Part shown: positions 18,467 to 27,612 of the stretch, one piece after another
How the letters are laid out: each line of letters starts with the position of its first letter
How positions within the stretch are numbered: the stretch's first letter is position 1
Assembly (NCBI RefSeq): GCF_008973485.1
Contig: NZ_CP031223.1
Coordinates: 1,736,001 to 1,800,000, forward strand
Length of the DNA stretch: 64,000 bases
From: Psychrobacillus glaciei
GTDB taxonomy: Bacteria; Bacillota; Bacilli; Bacillales_A; Planococcaceae
Direction of reading: 5' to 3'
Position numbers and translations under genes: made by a program
Notes under the pieces: model-generated
Told to the model about the DNA's origin: nothing
What the model saw: the letters and a program-made list of their open reading frames with translations, nothing else
Database searches by the model: none

Positions 18467-19108
18467 TTATTGTACTTTATTCATCGTTTGTCCTTGAACA
18501 GGAGTGAAAGAATTGAGCAATGCCTGCATGGTTTGCTGATCTAGTTGTGGAACTTGGTAGTAGTGGTGTTTGTTTTGATAAATTGAAAGTTCATAAGCCA
18601 TTTCAATGCAGTTTGGTATGGAATCTGCAAGAACTCTACGAACGACTGGATTTGTAGTTTCTAAAGCTGCAGAAGTTTTAGTTGTTGCAGAAGTTTTAGC
18701 TGAACCAAGTAAATAACCGGAAATCATTTCATCTGAAATTTCATTAGCGTTTTGCATTGGCTTTTTAGGTTGTGAAGCTTTAATCCCGTAAATAAAGTCA
18801 TTACCCGTTTGCATTTTATAGCTTGAAGTTGGGTGAGAAGGGTCTTTTCCTGTTTTGAAAGATTCGACAATAATATTGTATTCATCTACTCCAAATGTGT
18901 ATTGACGATCTAACATACTAAGTAATTCTTGGTCTTTAACATGAGGACGAAGTATCGTTTTTAAATTTAAACCAGCTACCACACAAGATAAAACTTCGTG
19001 AACATCAAATAATTCGTGCCCACCATGATTCATTTGTTGAGCAACATTTCCCGTTTGCATATTTTGATGCGTTTGACCTTGAGCTTGACCAAATGGGTTT
19101 TGAGTCAT
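18467..19108 (-). CDS. CotF-like spore coat protein
   Basis: 213 aa. A Gln/Asn/His-rich head of about 30 residues precedes a helical, ferritin-like CotF-type body: DVHEVLSCVVAGLNLKT, then MLDRQYTFGVDEYNII, and EMAYELSIYQN near the end. Coat proteins of this family carry DEVL- and H-rich helices and are assembled on the spore surface. AGGAGG precedes the ATG. It is monocistronic. Confidence 0.7.
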   Translation of the reverse strand: MTQNPFGQAQGQTHQNMQTGNVAQQMNHGGHELFDVHEVLSCVVAGLNLKTILRPHVKDQELLSMLDRQYTFGVDEYNIIVESFKTGKDPSHPTSSYKMQTGNDFIYGIKASQPKKPMQNANEISDEMISGYLLGSAKTSATTKTSAALETTNPVVRRVLADSIPNCIEMAYELSIYQNKHHYYQVPQLDQQTMQALLNSFTPVQGQTMNKVQ

Positions 19109-19174
19109 TTCAAATTTTCCTCCTTATAGAAAATGTGATGAAACATCCTCGTTAGTTTGGCAAGTTTAAGTGAA

Positions 19175-19270
19175 GTTATGCATGATGATTACAAGTGCCA
19201 GGCACCAAAACATACAATATAATCGTGAAATTAAAAACAATCATAAATGTTTTATTATTCATGATTGTTT
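19175..19270 (-). repeat. GGTGCCTGGCACC-family repeat, copy 4 (inverted)
   Basis: Read on the minus strand: hairpin AAACAATCAT / ATGATTGTTT (19235-19270), then TTTTGGTGCCTGGCACTTGT. This is the same order of hairpin, T-run and palindromic core as copies 1 and 3. It lies directly downstream of the 19282-19866 gene and may serve as its terminator. Confidence 0.65.
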
Positions 19271-19281
19271 CTATAATTGTA

Positions 19282-19866
19282 TTAATTTTCGGTTGCTTCG
19301 ACCAAAGAAAAGGTGAAGGAGAATAAATGATGCAAAGTTTCTTCCAACGTAAAATCTTCGCTAAAGTCTTTCAAATAATTTAAAGGAAGATTAACTTCCC
19401 ATAATCCGTCTTCTCCCGAAAACATTAAGCTATAGTTCATGAGTTCAGTGTGAAAGTGTTCGTTTAGATAGTCGCGTAAAGATGGTCCAAATTTCTTTTG
19501 AAGTGCTAAGCCAAACATAGCAGTGTATACTTCAAATACTTCATCAAATTCTAATGCTATAGCATCCACATTAATGACATCAAAATTATCAGATTCCAAA
19601 TACAAATACTCATTTTGTTTTTCTTTAAAGTAAGCTATTGGAGATTTCAAAAATTCTACTGTATCTTTAGAAACAAGCTCATCTGTTTCTTTATTGAATC
19701 GTTCGATATTTGCCTTTGAAAATTGCTTGTTTTTATCTATCAAAACGATATTTTGTCCATCTGCAAGTAACGAGTGTTTTTCAGCATATTGTTTTTCTTC
19801 TACTAATAATTCCACATCATGACCATTTGCTTCTTCGATCTTTTTAATTATTTTTTTTAATATCAT
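19282..19866 (-). CDS. Hypothetical protein, coupled to ypsA
   Basis: 194 aa, soluble, acidic, no domain recognised. The start ATG overlaps the ypsA stop by 4 bp, so the two are translated together. It begins with a basic helix (MILKKIIKKIEE) and is otherwise a mixed alpha/beta pattern rich in Phe and Leu. Confidence 0.65.
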   Translation of the reverse strand: MILKKIIKKIEEANGHDVELLVEEKQYAEKHSLLADGQNIVLIDKNKQFSKANIERFNKETDELVSKDTVEFLKSPIAYFKEKQNEYLYLESDNFDVINVDAIALEFDEVFEVYTAMFGLALQKKFGPSLRDYLNEHFHTELMNYSLMFSGEDGLWEVNLPLNYLKDFSEDFTLEETLHHLFSFTFSLVEATEN

Positions 19867-20429
19867 AAATAATTATTCCTCTCTTCTTCTGCGATTTCCT
19901 CCGCCATTAGTTGAAGGTCATATGCATCGATGATAAAAATTGAGTAATTTTCTTTTTCAGCATATTGTTCTGCGAGTTTTTTCGTGTATTTCGGAGAACC
20001 ATCATTTTCTTCATCATATACGATAAGAATACCATCCGAATTTCGGAGAAAAAACTTGTTTTTCTCAATGAATTGCCAAGGTGCCTCGTAAACTTTTTTC
20101 GTGAGACTTGTTTGATAATTAGCATGAGATAGTAAAGCCCGATATTTTTCTTGTTTCAGCTCATTCCAATTTTTCTCCTGTTCTAAAAATGGAGTAATAA
20201 TCGCATATTTTAAATTAGGATATTCTTCTTTCATTTCCAAAACAAGCTCTGCTGTCCATGTTTCGATACCTTGTTGCCCGCTTAATATAATCCATTCTAA
20301 TCCTTCATTGATCAAAGCAAGTAATTGATTTTTAATTGCTTTTTTTATGATGGGTATTCCTGGATGAGAATCGTTAAATATACCTAACTCATGTGCTTTA
20401 TAACCAGTTACTACTAATCGTTTTACCAT
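19863..20429 (-). CDS. ypsA: YpsA-family SLOG-domain protein
   Basis: 188 aa, DUF1273 (YpsA). Family blocks are VTGYKAHELGIF at the start, LEWIILSGQQGIE near residue 45 and the strongly conserved ITPFLEQEKNWNE near 78. The SLOG fold binds nucleotides or similar ligands; in Firmicutes YpsA affects cell division. Usually gpsB follows ypsA, but here the downstream gene is a different hypothetical protein. Confidence 0.85.
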   Translation of the reverse strand: MVKRLVVTGYKAHELGIFNDSHPGIPIIKKAIKNQLLALINEGLEWIILSGQQGIETWTAELVLEMKEEYPNLKYAIITPFLEQEKNWNELKQEKYRALLSHANYQTSLTKKVYEAPWQFIEKNKFFLRNSDGILIVYDEENDGSPKYTKKLAEQYAEKENYSIFIIDAYDLQLMAEEIAEEERNNYL

Positions 20430-20554
20430 TTATTATACCTACTTTGTTTAACAACTACAGTTTATCATAACACTTTTCCGTCACTATATAAATATACATC
20501 ACATTAGCCCCCGATAGAGCTAGGAGAATTAAGAAGAGTTTCCATAATAGTAAA

Positions 20555-20577
20555 GACCGAACGCTTTTGCATTCGGC
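20555..20577 (-). terminator. Terminator of the met/CoA operon
   Basis: GCCGAATGC and GCGTTCGGT form a stem with one G-T pair and an AAAA loop; TCTTTACTATT follows on the minus strand. It directly follows the last gene of the six-gene block. Confidence 0.7.
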
Positions 20578-21771
20578 CTAATTATTAAACACATTATTTG
20601 CGAACAAATCATTTATTTCTTTTTCTGAATAGCCTAGCTCTGTTAACACATCTCTATTATGTTGACCAAGAAGAGGGGCAGGGTTTTTAAATTGAGCAGG
20701 TGTTTCTGAAAGTTTAGCAGGAAAACCAAGTGTTTTCATTGCACCAGCAACTGGGTGGTCGTATGCTAAGATCATGTCTCGAGAAAGAATATGTTCATCG
20801 GATAATGTCTGATCGTAAGAATAGATAGGACCAGATGGAATACCATGTCTATCTAGTAGATCAAGCCAGTATAAGGAATTTTGCTCTTTCAAGACACTTT
20901 CTATCTCTATTTCCAATTCATCCACATGATGTGCGCGAATAGAATTTGTTAAAAAACGCTCGTCGACTACCCATTTAGGTTTATTTACAACATGTATGCA
21001 GAATTTTTCCCAAAGTTTCTGATTTGCTGCTCCGATTAAAATAAAACCATCTTTCGTTTTGTAGCCTTGATATGGAGCGGATACTCTATGAGCAGTTCCA
21101 TTTCGACGAGGCACTTCTTCTTTACCAAAATAGGCTGCCGCTTCCCATACCGTCCACGCAAGTCCAGAATCCACTAAAGACACATCAATATACTGGCCAA
21201 TTCCTGATTTTAGCCGATGAATATAGGCAGCTAAAATAGATTGAATAGCCGTTTGAGCTGCAGCAATGTCATGAATAGCGATACCCACTTTCACCGGTTT
21301 ACCTTCACGCTCTCCGGTCATATCGATTATACCTGAAAGGCCTTGTGCCATTATATCAAATCCACCTTTTTTCTTGTAAGGACCGGTTTGACCATAACCA
21401 GAGATAGAGCAATATATTAGACTAGGATTAATCGCTTTCACCGTCTCGTAATCTATTCGGAGTTTCTTCGTTACCCCAGGACGATAATTTTCAATAAAAA
21501 CATCTGCATCTTTTATCAGTTTATATAGAATTTGAATGCCTTGGTCCTTCTTTAAATTTAGGCAGATACCACGTTTATTGCGATTGACCATCATATACAT
21601 ATAGCTTTCTTCATTAATATATGGACCCATAGAACGTGTATCATCGCCTTTTGGAAACTTTTCTACTTTGATCACATCTGCACCCATATCACCGAGTACC
21701 ATCGTACAATAGGGACCAGCAAGAACTTGCGATAAATCGATTACTTTTAATCCTTTAAGTGCTTGTTCCAT
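20578..21771 (-). CDS. Family III CoA-transferase (CaiB/BaiF type)
   Basis: 397 aa. It opens LKGLKVIDLSQVLAGPYCTM and has the catalytic aspartate context GFDIMAQGLSGI near residue 153, both hallmarks of CaiB/BaiF enzymes. These move CoA between carboxylic acids through an aspartyl-CoA thioester. It is the last gene of the block metQ-metN-metI-crotonase-oxidase-CoA-transferase, 27 bp behind the oxidase frame. The acid substrate is unknown; the context suggests a hydroxy- or keto-acid linked to methionine. Confidence 0.85.
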   Translation of the reverse strand: MEQALKGLKVIDLSQVLAGPYCTMVLGDMGADVIKVEKFPKGDDTRSMGPYINEESYMYMMVNRNKRGICLNLKKDQGIQILYKLIKDADVFIENYRPGVTKKLRIDYETVKAINPSLIYCSISGYGQTGPYKKKGGFDIMAQGLSGIIDMTGEREGKPVKVGIAIHDIAAAQTAIQSILAAYIHRLKSGIGQYIDVSLVDSGLAWTVWEAAAYFGKEEVPRRNGTAHRVSAPYQGYKTKDGFILIGAANQKLWEKFCIHVVNKPKWVVDERFLTNSIRAHHVDELEIEIESVLKEQNSLYWLDLLDRHGIPSGPIYSYDQTLSDEHILSRDMILAYDHPVAGAMKTLGFPAKLSETPAQFKNPAPLLGQHNRDVLTELGYSEKEINDLFANNVFNN

Positions 21772-21798
21772 TTCAAAAATACCACCTTTAATTTACCT

Positions 21799-22932
21799 TT
21801 AGTTTCGAACTATTTTCAGTTTGCGAACTTCAGCAAGATTTCTGGCACCACTTAAAGAAATAGAAACTTTTGTTTCTTGCAAGAAATTTTCCAATACTCT
21901 TTCAACTCCGTCTTGCCCGCCATTTGCCAGACCCCAAACAAATGGGCGTCCTATGCATACGGCGGTAGCACCTAAAGCTAAAGCTTTCACTGCATCTGAA
22001 CCCCGACGAACACCACTATCAAATAAAACAGGGATTTTTCCTTTTACTACTTCTACAATTTCAGGAAGCGCATCGATGCTTGCAATAACTCCATCAAGTT
22101 GGCGACCACCATGGTTTGATACGATAATCCCATCTAGTCCTTTTTCGATTGCAATTTTTGCATCTTCCGGATGAAGTATTCCTTTTAATAAAATGGGTAA
22201 ATCTGTTCTTTCTCTTAACTCTTCAATATCGGTCCAATTTAAAGTTGGATGATAGATGTTTTCTATCATACTTTTTATAATAGAACCTTCCGTTTGATCT
22301 GGAAGAGCAGCCATAAAAACAGGGTCAGTTGAGTAATTACCTTGGCCTAAACCACGCTTGAGAGGAGAGAACTGATTTCGAACATCTTCTTCACGCCAGC
22401 CAAGCATCACCGTATCGACGGTTAATACAATTGCCTCATATCCAGCAGTTTCGGCTCTTTTCACCATGCTAAATGCAATTTCCTTGTTTTGAGACCAGTA
22501 TAATTGGAACCACTTAGAGCTTCCTTCCGTTGCTGATGCAATTTCTTCGATAGAGTAACTAGAAACAGTACTTTGAATATACGGATAGCCAAACTTTGAT
22601 GCAGCTTTTGCAACAGCTATTTCACCATCTGCATGTGCAATTTTATTTACCCCAACTGGCGCTATAAAAAGGGGGTGAGGGTATGTATGACCAAGAATAG
22701 TAACTTCCGTATTTAATGTTGAAACATCCGTTAAAAAACGAGGGACAATGGAATATTTTTGAAATGAGTTTGTGTTCTTTCGATACGTTTCTTCTCCTCC
22801 AGCAGAAGAGCGAATATATCCGAAAGAGCCAGCATCTAAGTTTTCTTTAGCGGTTTGTTCTAATTCCTCATAATTTAAGGGGTATTTATCATTTGAATCA
22901 ATATTTTTTAACAGTAAATCATTCGCTGACAT
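21799..22932 (-). CDS. FMN-dependent alpha-hydroxy-acid oxidase/dehydrogenase
   Basis: 377 aa of the lactate/glycolate oxidase family. FMN contacts and the catalytic histidine lie in SNHGGRQLDG near residue 275, the substrate arginine in the same loop. LFDSGVRRGSD binds the FMN phosphate, and APVGVNKIAHADGE is the first FMN loop. It turns a 2-hydroxy acid into the 2-oxo acid. ATG at 22932 follows AAGGGGTG; the GTG three codons earlier is part of that site. It lies 12 bp after the enoyl-CoA hydratase gene. Confidence 0.85.
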   Translation of the reverse strand: MSANDLLLKNIDSNDKYPLNYEELEQTAKENLDAGSFGYIRSSAGGEETYRKNTNSFQKYSIVPRFLTDVSTLNTEVTILGHTYPHPLFIAPVGVNKIAHADGEIAVAKAASKFGYPYIQSTVSSYSIEEIASATEGSSKWFQLYWSQNKEIAFSMVKRAETAGYEAIVLTVDTVMLGWREEDVRNQFSPLKRGLGQGNYSTDPVFMAALPDQTEGSIIKSMIENIYHPTLNWTDIEELRERTDLPILLKGILHPEDAKIAIEKGLDGIIVSNHGGRQLDGVIASIDALPEIVEVVKGKIPVLFDSGVRRGSDAVKALALGATAVCIGRPFVWGLANGGQDGVERVLENFLQETKVSISLSGARNLAEVRKLKIVRN

Positions 22933-22944
22933 GTTGTTCACCCC

Positions 22945-23721
22945 TTAAGAAAAGTTAGGCTTTCTTTTTTCTAAAAATGCTTGGATTCCTTCTTTATAAT
23001 CTTCTGAGCTAAACGAGTCTAAGATAAGTTGTTCCATTTCATTTGTTTCTTCGTTTTCACCGTCGATGATTGAATGAATGACTTGTTTAATCCCGTTGTT
23101 TGCTACAGATGACTTGCTAATTATTGCTTCTGCAAATGCTAGACATTTCTCTTCAATCTCTTCTATTGAATATACGTAATCGATTAAACCTATCTCTTTT
23201 CCTTCTTCTGCAGAAATAAGCTTGGCGGTATATAATAATTCTTTTGCTTTTGACGGACCAATCAAGTTAACCAAACGCTTAGTGCTTGTTAAGTTGTATA
23301 TAATTCCTATATTAGATGCAGTTATCCCAAGTTTGCTTCCAGTAGTAGCGAATCGGAAATCACAGGAATTAGCTAATTCTAATCCACCTCCAATTGCTAG
23401 CGTCTTGATAATTGCAATGGTCGGTTTTGGAAAACGATATAACTTCTCAATCGCTTCCAGGGTTGCATCATTATAAGTTTTTGCTTTTTGTGCTGAGAAG
23501 CGATTTTCGAGAAACTCCGAAATATCAGCTCCTGAAGAGAAGGCAGATTCATCTATGCCTTTTACTAGTAACAGTTTTACTTGTTGATCTGTTTCTAATT
23601 CCTCTAAAATTGTACCAAGCTGTTTAAACATAGCTAGAGTAAATGAATTCTTCTTTTCTACCCGATTAATAATGATGGTAGCGACGGAACCGCTTCGCTT
23701 CACATATAATTCTTTTGTCAT
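22945..23721 (-). CDS. Enoyl-CoA hydratase/isomerase family protein
   Basis: 258 aa crotonase. The oxyanion loop segments FSSGADISEF (near 63) and IGGGLELANSCDFRFA (near 105) are present. The position that in hydratases usually carries the second catalytic Glu (PE.nLG) reads ASNIGIIYN. The reaction may therefore be isomerase- or hydrolase-like rather than hydration. AGGAGG precedes the ATG, 15 bp downstream of metI. Confidence 0.8.
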   Translation of the reverse strand: MTKELYVKRSGSVATIIINRVEKKNSFTLAMFKQLGTILEELETDQQVKLLLVKGIDESAFSSGADISEFLENRFSAQKAKTYNDATLEAIEKLYRFPKPTIAIIKTLAIGGGLELANSCDFRFATTGSKLGITASNIGIIYNLTSTKRLVNLIGPSKAKELLYTAKLISAEEGKEIGLIDYVYSIEEIEEKCLAFAEAIISKSSVANNGIKQVIHSIIDGENEETNEMEQLILDSFSSEDYKEGIQAFLEKRKPNFS

Positions 23722-23735
23722 TTGTAAACCTCCTA

Positions 23736-24407
23736 TTAATCTTTCTTCAGTCTTGCAGCTAATCTGTTTCCTATGGATTGAATGCTTTGAACGAGGACAA
23801 TTAATATAATCACAGTTGCATACATTACATCGACTTCATACCGTAGATGTCCAAAACGGTATGCTAAATCCCCAAGTCCTCCTGCTCCAACCATACCTGC
23901 CATAGCTGTTGCCCCTATCAAACTGACTGTAGAGATCGTTAAGCCTAGAATAATAGAAGGACGAGCTTCTCGCAGTAAGACGTGCCAGATAATGGATCTT
24001 GTTTTGATTCCCATTGCAGTATAAGCTTCGATAACTCCATTTTCCACTTCGAGTAAAGCTGATTCCATTAATCTAGCAATATAAGGAGCAGTATAGATGA
24101 CTAATGGAACAATAACTCCTTTGACTCCGATAGTAGTGCCAACAATCAATTTAGTAAACGGAAGAATGAAAAATAGTAAGATAATAAACGGGATCGAACG
24201 AAGGATATTTATCAATAGATTACTAAGTTGATATAAAAACTTGTTTTGTAATGACTGACCGGGTCTTGTTAATACGATTAAAATTCCAAGAGGAATACCT
24301 ATTAATATCGAGAAAAATAAGGAAATTCCAACCATTTGAAATGTTTCTATAACCGATTTTCCGATGATAGGTAACCATTGGTCTGTAAACTGCTCGAATC
24401 TACTCAT
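23736..24407 (-). CDS. metI: Methionine ABC transporter permease
   Basis: 223 aa, five to six membrane helices, with the permease-ATPase contact EAxxxxG seen as EARPSIILGLTIS near residue 150. The MetI/MetP family partners MetN and MetQ, encoded just upstream; its start overlaps the metN stop by 4 bp. It carries methionine, including D-methionine in many bacteria. Confidence 0.9.
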   Translation of the reverse strand: MSRFEQFTDQWLPIIGKSVIETFQMVGISLFFSILIGIPLGILIVLTRPGQSLQNKFLYQLSNLLINILRSIPFIILLFFILPFTKLIVGTTIGVKGVIVPLVIYTAPYIARLMESALLEVENGVIEAYTAMGIKTRSIIWHVLLREARPSIILGLTISTVSLIGATAMAGMVGAGGLGDLAYRFGHLRYEVDVMYATVIILIVLVQSIQSIGNRLAARLKKD

Positions 24408-25423
24408 GATTGACCCTCCAATTCCTCAGTGCCTACGCCATGTTCTTCAAGGAAATTAAGTGCATTTTTCACTTGTATTTTATCTCCAATTAAATGAATA
24501 ACAATGTTTCCAATTATGCCGTTTTTTAGTTCAATAATATTGGCTGTTAATATATTAGGTTGCACATTAAATCTTTGACTAACTTCTGCAAGCAATGGTT
24601 TACCAGTACTTTCCCCGACAAATGTTAAACGGGTAACAGCACCAGTTACATTTAATTGTGAAATTAAAGTAGATGATAAATTACGCTGACTAATTGTATT
24701 TAAAAACTTTTTAGTAGTAGGGTGAGTGGGCTTAGTAAATAGATTAACAGCAGTATTTTGCTCTACAACTTCACCATTTTCCATTACATATACATGATCA
24801 CAAATTTTTTGAATAACATTCATTTCATGCGTGATGAGTAATATAGTTATTCCTAATTCTTTATTGATTTTTAATAGTAAATCTAAAATGGAATCAGTTG
24901 TTTCAGGATCAAGCGCACTAGTTGCTTCATCACTCAATAATATTTCCGGTTCTTGTGCAAGTGCTCTAGCTATAGCAACACGTTGCTTTTGACCGCCAGA
25001 TAATTGAGTTGGATAGTTTTGATGTTTGTCTGTAAGACCAACAATCTCTAGATATTTTTCCACTCTTTTTTTTACTTCGGCCTTATTATATCCAAGAAGT
25101 TTTAAAGGGATTGCGATGTTATCGTATACAGTAGCGGTTTTCAAAAGATTGAATCCTTGAAAGATCATTCCTATTTTATTGCGTATTTCACGTAATTTCG
25201 GAAGGGGAAGAGAAGTTGCTTCGATGCCATTGATAAGTACTTTTCCTTCTGATGGTTTTTCCAGTAAATTTACACAGCGTATTAGTGTACTTTTACCGGC
25301 ACCGCTATATCCAATTACACCGTGAATTTCACCTTTTTTTACATGTATATTTACTTTGTTTACTGCTTTCACAATTCTATTTTTGCTGTTAAATTCTTTC
25401 GATATATTTTCTAAAATAATCAT
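24404..25423 (-). CDS. metN: Methionine ABC transporter ATP-binding protein
   Basis: 339 aa. Walker A GYSGAGKST near 39, signature LSGGQKQR near 142, Walker B ILLSDEATSALDP. The C-terminal ~90 residues form the NIL (ACT-like) domain, through which MetN senses methionine and shuts transport. GAAAGGAAG precedes the ATG. It lies between metQ and metI. Confidence 0.9.
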   Translation of the reverse strand: MIILENISKEFNSKNRIVKAVNKVNIHVKKGEIHGVIGYSGAGKSTLIRCVNLLEKPSEGKVLINGIEATSLPLPKLREIRNKIGMIFQGFNLLKTATVYDNIAIPLKLLGYNKAEVKKRVEKYLEIVGLTDKHQNYPTQLSGGQKQRVAIARALAQEPEILLSDEATSALDPETTDSILDLLLKINKELGITILLITHEMNVIQKICDHVYVMENGEVVEQNTAVNLFTKPTHPTTKKFLNTISQRNLSSTLISQLNVTGAVTRLTFVGESTGKPLLAEVSQRFNVQPNILTANIIELKNGIIGNIVIHLIGDKIQVKNALNFLEEHGVGTEELEGQS

Positions 25424-25443
25424 GATTTGACTTCCTTTCTAAA

Positions 25444-25473
25444 GAAAACGCTACCGAAATCGGTAACGTTTTC
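25444..25473 (-). terminator. Intra-operon stem-loop between metQ and metN
   Basis: GAAAACG.TACCG and its complement form a 13-bp stem (one G-T pair, 4-nt loop) followed by TTTAGAAAGG on the minus strand. It lies between the receptor gene and the transporter genes. A partial terminator here would give more MetQ than MetN/MetI, as is common in ABC operons. Confidence 0.5.
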
Positions 25474-25483
25474 AATTCATTTA

Positions 25484-26302
25484 CTAATCCCAGCTAGGTA
25501 TTATAGAGCCTTTAAATTCTTCTTCAATTAATTTTTTTACATCTTCTGATTGATAAGCTTTTACAAACTTCTTAATCGTCGGATCATCTTTATTTTCAGC
25601 ACGAACGACAATATAGTTTACATATGGTGAGTTAGTTGATTCTAGTAGAATGGAATCTTCTTTAGGATTTATGCCAGCAGCTAATGCAAAGTTTGTGTTA
25701 ATCGCAGCGGCATCTACTTCACTTAATTGATTTGGAATTTGTGCAGCATCTAATTCAATAAACTTTAGATGTTTTGGATTTTCTTCAATATCGTAAATAG
25801 AAGCTGTTTCTTTTTTATCACCTTTAATTTTGATAAAGCCATTTTCCTCTAAAATATACAATGCGCGTGATCCATTTGAGGGGTCATTTGGTAGACCAAA
25901 AGTAGCGCCATCAGGAAGTTCATCAAAAGACTTATATTTGTCAGAATAAACGCCCATTGGGTTTAATACTGTTTTTCCTACCGGAACAAGATTCGTACCA
26001 TGGTCCTTATTAAATGCAACTAAGAATGGTTCATGTTGATAGCTATTTGCATCTAAATCGCCTTCTGAAAGCGCCGTGTTTGGTAAGATATAGTCGGAGA
26101 AAACTTTTAATTCAATTTCCAGTCCGTCTTTTGCGGCAACTTCTTTTACCTTTTCCATGATTTGTTCTTGAGGACCTGCTGTAACTCCAACTACCAATTT
26201 TTTTTCGTTCAATGCTTTATCACTCGCACTAGAACTGTCACCACATGCTGCAAGGGCACCAGTTAAAAGTATGGTAGATAAAAGTAAACCAATTTTTTTC
26301 AT
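25484..26302 (-). CDS. metQ: Methionine-binding lipoprotein
   Basis: 272 aa NlpA/MetQ family receptor. Lipobox LAAC places the lipidated Cys near residue 21; the family block SYQHEPFLVAFNKDHGTNL is near 90. It binds methionine outside the membrane. Of two near ATGs, 26302 has AGGAGG at 7 nt, while 26308 lies directly on it. Transcription passes an S-box riboswitch. Confidence 0.9.
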   Translation of the reverse strand: MKKIGLLLSTILLTGALAACGDSSSASDKALNEKKLVVGVTAGPQEQIMEKVKEVAAKDGLEIELKVFSDYILPNTALSEGDLDANSYQHEPFLVAFNKDHGTNLVPVGKTVLNPMGVYSDKYKSFDELPDGATFGLPNDPSNGSRALYILEENGFIKIKGDKKETASIYDIEENPKHLKFIELDAAQIPNQLSEVDAAAINTNFALAAGINPKEDSILLESTNSPYVNYIVVRAENKDDPTIKKFVKAYQSEDVKKLIEEEFKGSIIPSWD

Positions 26303-26348
26303 TTTCATTCCTCCTAATAGTTATAAGAAATGTTGAATAAATATAAAA

Positions 26349-26509
26349 GCCTCTCCTTCAAAAGAAAGAGAGGCACATAAAGTTTCTATTAGTCCTCTCT
26401 TATCTTCCAAAACATAATGTTTTGCTGGATTTAGCACCTTTCTACATAAAAACATGTAGGTGGTTGCCGAGCTTCAACGGGCCAGTCCCTCAGCTACTCT
26501 TGATAAGAG
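26349..26509 (-). ncRNA. SAM (S-box) riboswitch with terminator
   Basis: On the minus strand the P1 arm CTCTTATC (26509-26502) pairs with GATAAGAG (26404-26397). Between them lie the S-box hallmarks AGAGTAGCTGAGGGACTGG, CCCGTTGAAGCTCGGCAACC and GGTGCTAAATCCAGC. Downstream, GCCTCTCC.../...GAGAGGC (26349-26374) with TTTTAT is the terminator, and AGAGAGGA just after P1 can pair with it as antiterminator. High SAM would stop transcription before metQ. Confidence 0.95.
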
Positions 26510-26549
26510 ATATAAGCTATTAAATTGTCTTCAGCAGTTCATGAAATTT

Positions 26550-26578
26550 AATTTACTACACCAACTCACTAAAGTCAA
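26550..26578 (-). promoter_or_regulatory. Promoter of the S-box operon
   Basis: On the minus strand TTGACT (26578-26573), a 17-bp spacer and TAAATT (26555-26550), about 35 nt before the riboswitch. Confidence 0.65.
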
Positions 26579-26661
26579 CATATTTTTTCTAATTGAAATT
26601 TTCTATTTTTGTTGTCTATAGTTAAGAACAATAAATAAATATACGAGGATGATAGATTCAT

Positions 26662-27168
26662 ATGACTCATATAAGGGTGAATTATGCAACTGGGCAGGTT
26701 GGAAAAACAATTGGTGCAAGATTAATTTACGGAACGGATTTACTTGAAGGAATCGAGGAGTTATGTAAGGAGAATGACATTAAATATGCAAGTATTATTA
26801 GCTGTTTTGGAAGCTTTCAGCGAAGTGTTTTTGTCTACTTCATTCCTACTGAAAGCTCAAAAATTGGAGTCGTATATAATGATTTAGTAGTCAAGGAAGG
26901 ACCAATTTAATTTTTGCAAGGAACCGGAGTAGTGTGCTGGAGAGGAGGGAAGTACTAAACGAATATTTACGGTACTATATGTGACCAACAAGGTAACATA
27001 TTTGGAGGACATTTTGTGAAAGGGGAAAATCCTGTTATCACTGTAGATCTAATATTTGCAGAAGTGATAGGGATGGAATTTCATCGAAAGTTTGATGATG
27101 AAAATGGGGCAAATCAATTTTATCCTGTGGAATCTACTAAACATTCACCAAATAAAATGGATAAGTAA
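26662..27168 (+). pseudogene. PPC/DUF296 domain protein, interrupted by two in-frame stops
   Basis: One continuous 169-codon frame is broken only by TAA at 26908-26910 and TAA at 26956-26958. Family features are GARLIYGTDLLEGIEELC at the start, FLQGTGVV in the middle and GNIFGGHFVKGENP with DLIFAEVIG near the end. This is the plant/prokaryote conserved (PPC, DUF296) domain of about 140 residues. No frameshift is needed, so the gene died by point nonsense changes, probably recently. Confidence 0.75.
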
Positions 27169-27481
27169 ATAAACGGCTTATGAATAATGTAAGTCGGGCT
27201 TGACTATCGTTTTGAGTAGACACCATTTATGCGGAAAAATCTAATTGTAGCAAATAACTAAAAGATTGTTACTATCAGTTAAATTAGTCGGACAACAAGA
27301 CATTAGATTATATTATATAAAGTTGGTTCAAGAGAAATAGTAGGTAGTACATTGAAAAAGAATCGCTTTTAAAATAGTAGGAAAGTATCTAAAATCTCAT
27401 TAACCAAACCTAATGTACCATGTCTCTACATATTTCAAGAGGGCGAGGGAGAGACGTCCGCCACAAGATTAACGAAAAAAA
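27169..27481. other. Intergenic DNA without recognised feature
   Basis: About 310 bp between the DUF296 pseudogene and the mtnE terminator. No open frame with a ribosome site, repeat or structured RNA was seen. Confidence 0.4.
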
Positions 27482-27516
27482 TGGATTGTGAAGTGACACA
27501 GTAACTTCACAATCCA
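27482..27516. terminator. Strong hairpin downstream of mtnE
   Basis: TGGATTGTGAAGT (27482-27494) and ACTTCACAATCCA (27504-27516) form a perfect 13-bp stem. It is flanked by A7 on one side and CAAAAAA on the other, so it can terminate in both directions. It lies about 100 nt after the mtnE stop. Confidence 0.7.
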
Positions 27517-27612
27517 CAAAAAATCCACCGGTAATAGTGTTGCAAATGTTTAGTTCAAAGCACTCGGTAATTGGTGATGACCAGGTGCACTTAAATGGCG
27601 CTTTCGTTTTTC

